From Allomyces macrogynus ATCC 38327 (taxonomy: Eukaryota; Blastocladiomycota; Blastocladiomycetes; Blastocladiales; Blastocladiaceae), in assembly GCA_000151295.1 (NCBI GenBank), contig GG745340.1:235140-299139 (forward strand): 64,000 bases of DNA, in the 5' to 3' direction. The translations under genes and the position numbers were made by a program. Shown here piece after piece: positions 59,096-64,000 of this stretch (the stretch's first letter is position 1; the number at the start of each line of letters is the position of its first letter). The notes beneath the pieces are model-generated. The model searched no databases. It was not told where the DNA came from and worked only from the letters and a program-made list of their open reading frames with translations.

Positions 59096-60290
59096 ATGGG
59101 GCCGGGCACGTTTGTTGGACGTGCGGCCGATGGGCGGACTGGTGGAGAGACTTTTTGGACGTTACGGTTGCTTGATTGCAGGGCACCCACGAACCAGAGG
59201 AGTTTGGTAGCTTCTTTCAATCCCGAGAAGTGTCATGATGTGAGCATCTGCAATCAACAGTTTCCGGCACATCGCTTCTTCACCTGATGCGACTCTGCAC
59301 CCCCAGTCTCGCGCTGCAACGGTTGGACGTTAAACGTTCAACAAAGAGACGAGCGCACACTCTGGGATTTCGAAAATAATTTGTAAAGACAAACGAGCAT
59401 CCGCAGAACTAATGCATTGTCCCACGTTCATATTTCTCCCACCTTCAATCCTGGCGAGGTCTTGTGGGTGGGTGTGCAAACTGAATCAGAAGCAAGTTAC
59501 GTTGTCTCCGTGATGCACGATCAGGCTGGAAGGTGTTGCGGGGTCGCCAAAATTGAGATCATGAAGCTGATTTTCGCCAGAAACGGTGTGTAACGGAACA
59601 TCCTTGGTTCGCTGATGTTTTCTCTGCTCTTGCATTTCTCCTTTGCTCTGACAACATTCGTCCAGAAACGACTGTGTGCGCCTCCACGAGATCGACATCA
59701 ATCGATGCCGCATTTCCCAATGTAGGGCACACAAACGTGAGGGGAGGCGCAACAAAAGAATTTGGAACTACAAATGCTCAAAAGACCTCCGAATCGGTGA
59801 GACCCATCCGCACCACGCGTCGTCATTATGCGGAGCGCCCTGAGGCGAAGGGAGACTGCATACCGCAATGGGCGCGGCTGCTCGTTATTTACAGACAAGA
59901 CAAACGACGCGAACAAACCCCAACACAACGAGAAGAACGCGAGCCCAACGGTTCGCGAAGGCCCGCGCGAGCGTGAACATATTACATCTGAGACTTACAT
60001 TTTGATTTGCCCAGAGTCAAACCTGGGGCAAGGACAGAACGACTGCTATTTTCGCCTTGTACTCTGCGACCATCCAACAATGCACCGCAAGCCGAAGATT
60101 GTGACGGGGAGCGAACAGCTGACCGAGGCTGGCAGTGAAAATAGGCACAGAGAGAGTCAGCCAGAACAGCAATGGTCTATACATTCACAACAGCAGCCAC
60201 AGCTCGATGCAATCAATGCTTCACAACACTCGATCCCAACGACATCCAAAAAAAGATACGCAATGCTAGGCCGCGCACCGGCCCCTTGCC
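59096..60290. other. convergent 3' flanks, 1.2 kb AT-richer
   Basis: This lies between the stop of the Hsp70-like gene and the stop of the ABCG gene. Open frames (59486-59755 minus, 59828-60313 plus) lack domains. The composition resembles the two decayed-gene pockets, so an old gene remnant is possible, but I cannot name one. Confidence 0.45.
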
Positions 60291-63200
60291 CTACCGCATC
60301 TCGCGCATCTTGAACACGATCAGCGCGCCGACCCCGACCAGCAATACCACATTCATCCCGACCAGCACCAACAGGTCCCGGAGGTACGACCCCCTCCTGA
60401 ACCCGAAAATTGAATCGACGATCGTGATCCCGGACAAATTCACTTCGACGCCATTGAACGTATCATGCACGACAATCCCGTCGACTTCGTTTACGGCCAG
60501 CGCCTCAGTCGCGTACCGGAAGACCGACAGATACGGCAGCCACCGTGCCGCGGGCGGGAGAGCGTTGGCGTTGAGCAGGACGCCGCCGAGCAGCATCGTG
60601 AAAAGCGTGGTCATGGCGGATACGAGGGTTGCGGTCGCGACGTCGCGCAGGACGGCGGCGCAGGCCATGCAGAGCAGGGTCGCGACGACGGAGAAGAGCA
60701 TCATCACGCCGGCGAATTTGAGAAAATGCAACGCCGATGCCTGGAAGCCGATCAGGAAGTAGGCGATCGTGCTCATGAGCAGTGTCGGGATCTAAAGGTC
60801 GGCTCCACACAACGGTTAATTCGGAACGACAACACGCGCAACGGACGTGATCCGCGGTAAAGAAAGCAAGACGCACAATACGCAGCGGCACCACGTCCAG
60901 CACCAGCTTGCTCATAAAGAATGCCGACGGCTTATAGCACGCGTTGCCGCGCTCGCGCATGAACAGCAGCCGTTCCTCGGCCAACGACCCAAGCGCCGAC
61001 AGGGCCGCAAACGCGACGAGCGCCTGCAAGAAAAACACACTGCCAATGCGGTTCTGCAACCCGGCAATCGTCACGGGCGCCTGGAAATACAGCAGCCCGA
61101 TAATCACACCCAAAATCACCGCGAGGACGTTATGCCCAATCAGCAGCCGCGGGTTGCGCACAAGACACTTGCCGTTGCGCGCGAGCAGTTTGGTGACCTG
61201 CGTCAGGTAAGACACTTGGTACCCGCTGTCCATGGCGAGAATTGCCGATGACGCCGAACTGCTGGCATCCGAGACAGTGCGGGCCGGGGTCGCGTTGAGC
61301 GCGGTCGTGGTCGCGGTCGAGTCAAGCGCCGCGTCTGCATCGAGGGCGGTCATCGCCGAGTCATCGCGATGCATATCGAGCAAGGGCTTGGCCGTGCGTG
61401 GGGACTCGGGCTCATTGAGCGCCTCGATCCCGACAGCCGCGAGCTGCTGGTCGCGGTGCTCGCTGGCGACAGCCATATCGAGCAAGAAATCAGCAACCTA
61501 CATCCGCGCAAAAGAGCGTTGAGGACACGCGAAAACCACCAATGCGTGCGGAAAATAACGTACATTGTAGTAGAGCGGGCACGTGTGCCCCTGCCGCTCA
61601 AAGTGATCCTTGGCCGCGTCCCCGGGCCCATGGTAGAGCACACGCCCGCGCGTCAGCAGCATGACGCGGTCAAACAGCGCATAGACGTCGGACCGCGGCT
61701 GGTGAATCGTGCACACGATTGTCTTGCCCTGCCGGTGCGCCAAGTCGGCCAAGATCTCGAGCAGCTTGTGCGCGGCATGCGAGTCGAGCCCAGACGTCGG
61801 TTCGTCGAGGAACAAGATCGCAGGGCTCGTGACGAGTTCAACGGCAATCGAGACGCGCCGCCGCTCGCCGCCGGAAATCCCGCGGAAGTAACCCGCGCCG
61901 CCAATCCGTGCGGTCCGAATATGCGCCAAGTTCAAGTCAATCAGCACCTGGTCAATCACCGCGGCCTTGGCCGCGTGCGGCGTCGCTTCCGGTAGACGCA
62001 TATCCGCGACAAACCAGAGCGCCTCCTCGACGGTCAGCCACGGCACGAGCACGTCCTCCTGGTCCACGAACCCGAGCGCGTGCCGCAACTTCTTGTTGCC
62101 AAACTCGATTTGCGCGCCGTCCAGCTCGAACCTCGCAGCCACCGTCCCACGCTTGGGCTTGTGCGCCAAAATATCCAACAGCGACGACTTGCCCGCGCCC
62201 GACGGGCCCATGATCGCCGTCAACGACCCCGTTGGCAACGTGCCGGCGACCCGGTCCAGGACCACCTTGTCGCCCAGCACGTACCGCACATCCGCGAACG
62301 TGTACTCGAGCCCACGCGCCGGTTTCGGGATCGCGCGCGCGCGGTATTGCGCGCGTTGCCGGAACGCGAGCGCCAGTAACGCCAGGACCAGGACGAGGAG
62401 GGCGCCGACGACACTAACGCCGGCAATTTCGCCCGCCGACCAGCTCGACGAAGCCGAGGCAAGCACGTCGGCGGGCGCGTCGGCCGGGTACGCACACTCG
62501 CCGTGCATGCAGTTCTCGAGCTTGATCCCGTTCGGGATCAGCATGTCGAGCGCACCACCGAGCCGGAACGAGCATTTCGACCCGTTTGTCCAGTCGCGCG
62601 AAGTCTTGCCATTGACCGTCTTGTCAGCGACTTGCGCGAGCGAGGCGTTGGTACCAACGAGCGCGCCGTTCGAGTCGGCGAGCGGGCAGGCCAGGACAAA
62701 CGGGCCGGTCACGGCCTGGAGCGCGGAGGTCAGGTCGAGCGAGGACCCGCCGCCGCACATGTCGGTGCGGGCAATGCACTTGCACTGGATCGACGAACAC
62801 GTCCATTGGTCGGCGGCGTCGATAGTGCCGGGTTTCTCGACGGTTGTCGTGCACTGGCTGAACTGGCACGTGAATTGCAGCACTTTCTTGATCCACAGCG
62901 AAGCCAAGCCGGATTTCGAGACAAGGTTGCGGTTCATGGTGATATCGATCTGGCCCGGGTAGAGCGATTTCACTTCGGTCGACGTGACCTCGCACTGTAA
63001 GTGCGCGCTCTTGAACACGCGTGGCGTGCGGTTGCAGATGCGCGCTTCGCCGTCGCGGCGCTCGGCGGTCGGGACCGTGGCCGTGGAACTGCAGGCGGCG
63101 TCGGTGTAGCACACGTTGCAGTGCGTGCCGGCAAAACCGTCGTCGCACTTGCAGTCAGCGCGGTCTGGCCTTGGCACGCGCAGGTCGGCAGGGACATTGG

Positions 63201-63501
63201 TCGAGTTGCACGTGGCGAGCGAACAGTCTTTCCCGCCGAGACCGGGCGCGCATTGGCAAACGCCGTTCTTGCACTGGCCGAAATTGAGGCAGCCTTCGCT
63301 CGCGCACGTGAAGCACGACGGGCACACGGGGCACGATGAGGCCGAGGGCGGGAGCGACGTGGTCGAGTTGGAGGAGGTCGACGTTGAGTTGCCAGGTGGA
63401 TCGTTGGCGCGCTTGCCAAGGTCGGCGGCCGTGGACGGTTTGGGCGTCGTAGGGGCCGCAGAGGCTGTCGGCAGTCGCGTCAGCGGGACGCTGGCAGACA
63501 T
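60291..63501 (-). CDS. ABCG transporter with EGF-like ectodomain (Adp1-like)
   Basis: Predicted 1,019 residues. Exons on the minus strand: 63501-61564, 61497-60877 and 60791-60291, phase 0. The N-terminal 330 residues are Cys-rich and lumenal/extracellular: CPVCPSCFTCASEGCLNFGQ, CKNGVCQCAPGLGGKDC (EGF-like) and CKCDDGFAGTHCNVC. A membrane span follows (GVSVVGALLVLVLALLALAF). The ATPase has Walker A GPSGAGKSS, Q-loop GFVDQEDVLVPWLTVEEALW, signature GISGGERRRVSIAVEL, Walker B ILFLDEPTSGLD and the His switch CTIHQPR. A disordered linker leads to a second membrane domain with about six helices (LIGHNVLAVILGVIIGLLYF, LVLVGMNVVLLVGVGALIVF). Order and length match yeast Adp1 (1,049 residues), a half-size ABCG-type transporter of unknown substrate. 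No clear signal peptide follows ATG 63501, so an upstream first exon is possible. Confidence 0.92.
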
Positions 63502-64000
63502 GGCGGCAGCTGGGAGGAATGCGCAGCGGTGAAGCGCTTTCGATGGACGCGCGGAGTCGGTTGCGGGACTGGCGGCCGCTGCCAGGCGTGGAAGGACGGT
63601 GGGGCGCTCTTGGGTGTCGAGTTCAAGTGCAGCAAGTTGTTGAGCGCGAGCAGGCCAGGTGCACGAGCACGGTCGCGGGTGCGCGCGACGGCGAGATGTG
63701 GAAGGCGAGAGGTGGGAGGTGTGGATGGCGAGTGGTGAGATGGTGACACAGGGCGGCGGCGGAGACGGTTGAAACGCATTCGGCTGAAGGACCCCAGGAG
63801 CCAGGGCGCCGCAACGCCACGCGCATGTGCCACAAGAACCACACGAAACACGACCAGTCCCTGCCGAAACACGCCACGCAACGCCGCGAAACGACGCATG
63901 CAGATGCCACCGAGTGCAGAAGCATCGGCGCCCGAAACAGCGCCACACGCGCACGAGGGCTGACACGATGCCCTGGCAGCGCACACGTGCGCTACGCGCT
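63502..64000. other. 5' flank of the ABCG gene
   Basis: Upstream sequence to the window end. The ABCG frame stays open to 63984 without a convincing start; a signal-peptide exon could lie here or beyond. Nothing else seen. Confidence 0.5.

Overview
This window is nuclear DNA from a fungus: spliced genes on both strands, GC-rich coding sequence, introns mostly 50-110 bp, and no operons or phage or transposon genes. An SFI1-type centrin-binding protein (a centriole/basal-body feature), two class C seven-helix receptors, a Polo kinase with two polo boxes, a yeast-type COX4 and an Adp1-like EGF/ABCG transporter together suggest a zoospore-forming early-diverging lineage. Blastocladiomycota (Allomyces-like) is my best guess; this is inferred from gene content, not from a search. 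Two assembly gaps (4246-4826 and 38183-38727) interrupt VPS8 and the Polo kinase. Nearly every intron I could place by frame begins GT-N-C-G instead of GTAAGT.

Left part (0-20.4 kb): VPS8 (+), a decayed F-box/LRR gene (-), SFI1-like (+), an RRM-like probable mitochondrial protein (-), a two-finger zinc-finger regulator (-), a 3.2 kb stretch without a convincing gene that ends in an (ATC)n microsatellite, and an SPFH/band-7 protein (-).

Middle part (20.8-36.4 kb) is the most interesting. It holds a 12-exon class C GPCR with an ANF-type ligand domain and a PH-like tail (-), LSM12 (+), an AGC kinase fused behind a GST-C/EF1B-gamma-like domain (+), and a second class C GPCR with two tandem sugar-type periplasmic-binding domains, a Cys-rich module, seven helices and another PH-like tail (+). 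The two receptors flank a signalling kinase, so the region reads as a sensory/signalling neighbourhood. Functional coupling is inference only.

Right part (36.8-64 kb): Polo kinase (-), a PSMG1/PAC1-like proteasome chaperone (+), TRM13 tRNA methyltransferase (-), SDHAF2 (+), an orphan low-complexity protein (+), a choline-transporter-like protein (+), a decayed BTB gene in an AT-richer pocket, an F-BAR/RhoGAP protein (-), COX4 (-), a secreted Hsp70/actin-fold-like orphan (+) and an Adp1-like ABCG transporter (-). Most of these are housekeeping genes in divergent or convergent pairs a few hundred bp apart.

Gene models were built by hand: splice sites were chosen where frame, phase and family alignment agree. 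Lengths are therefore predictions.
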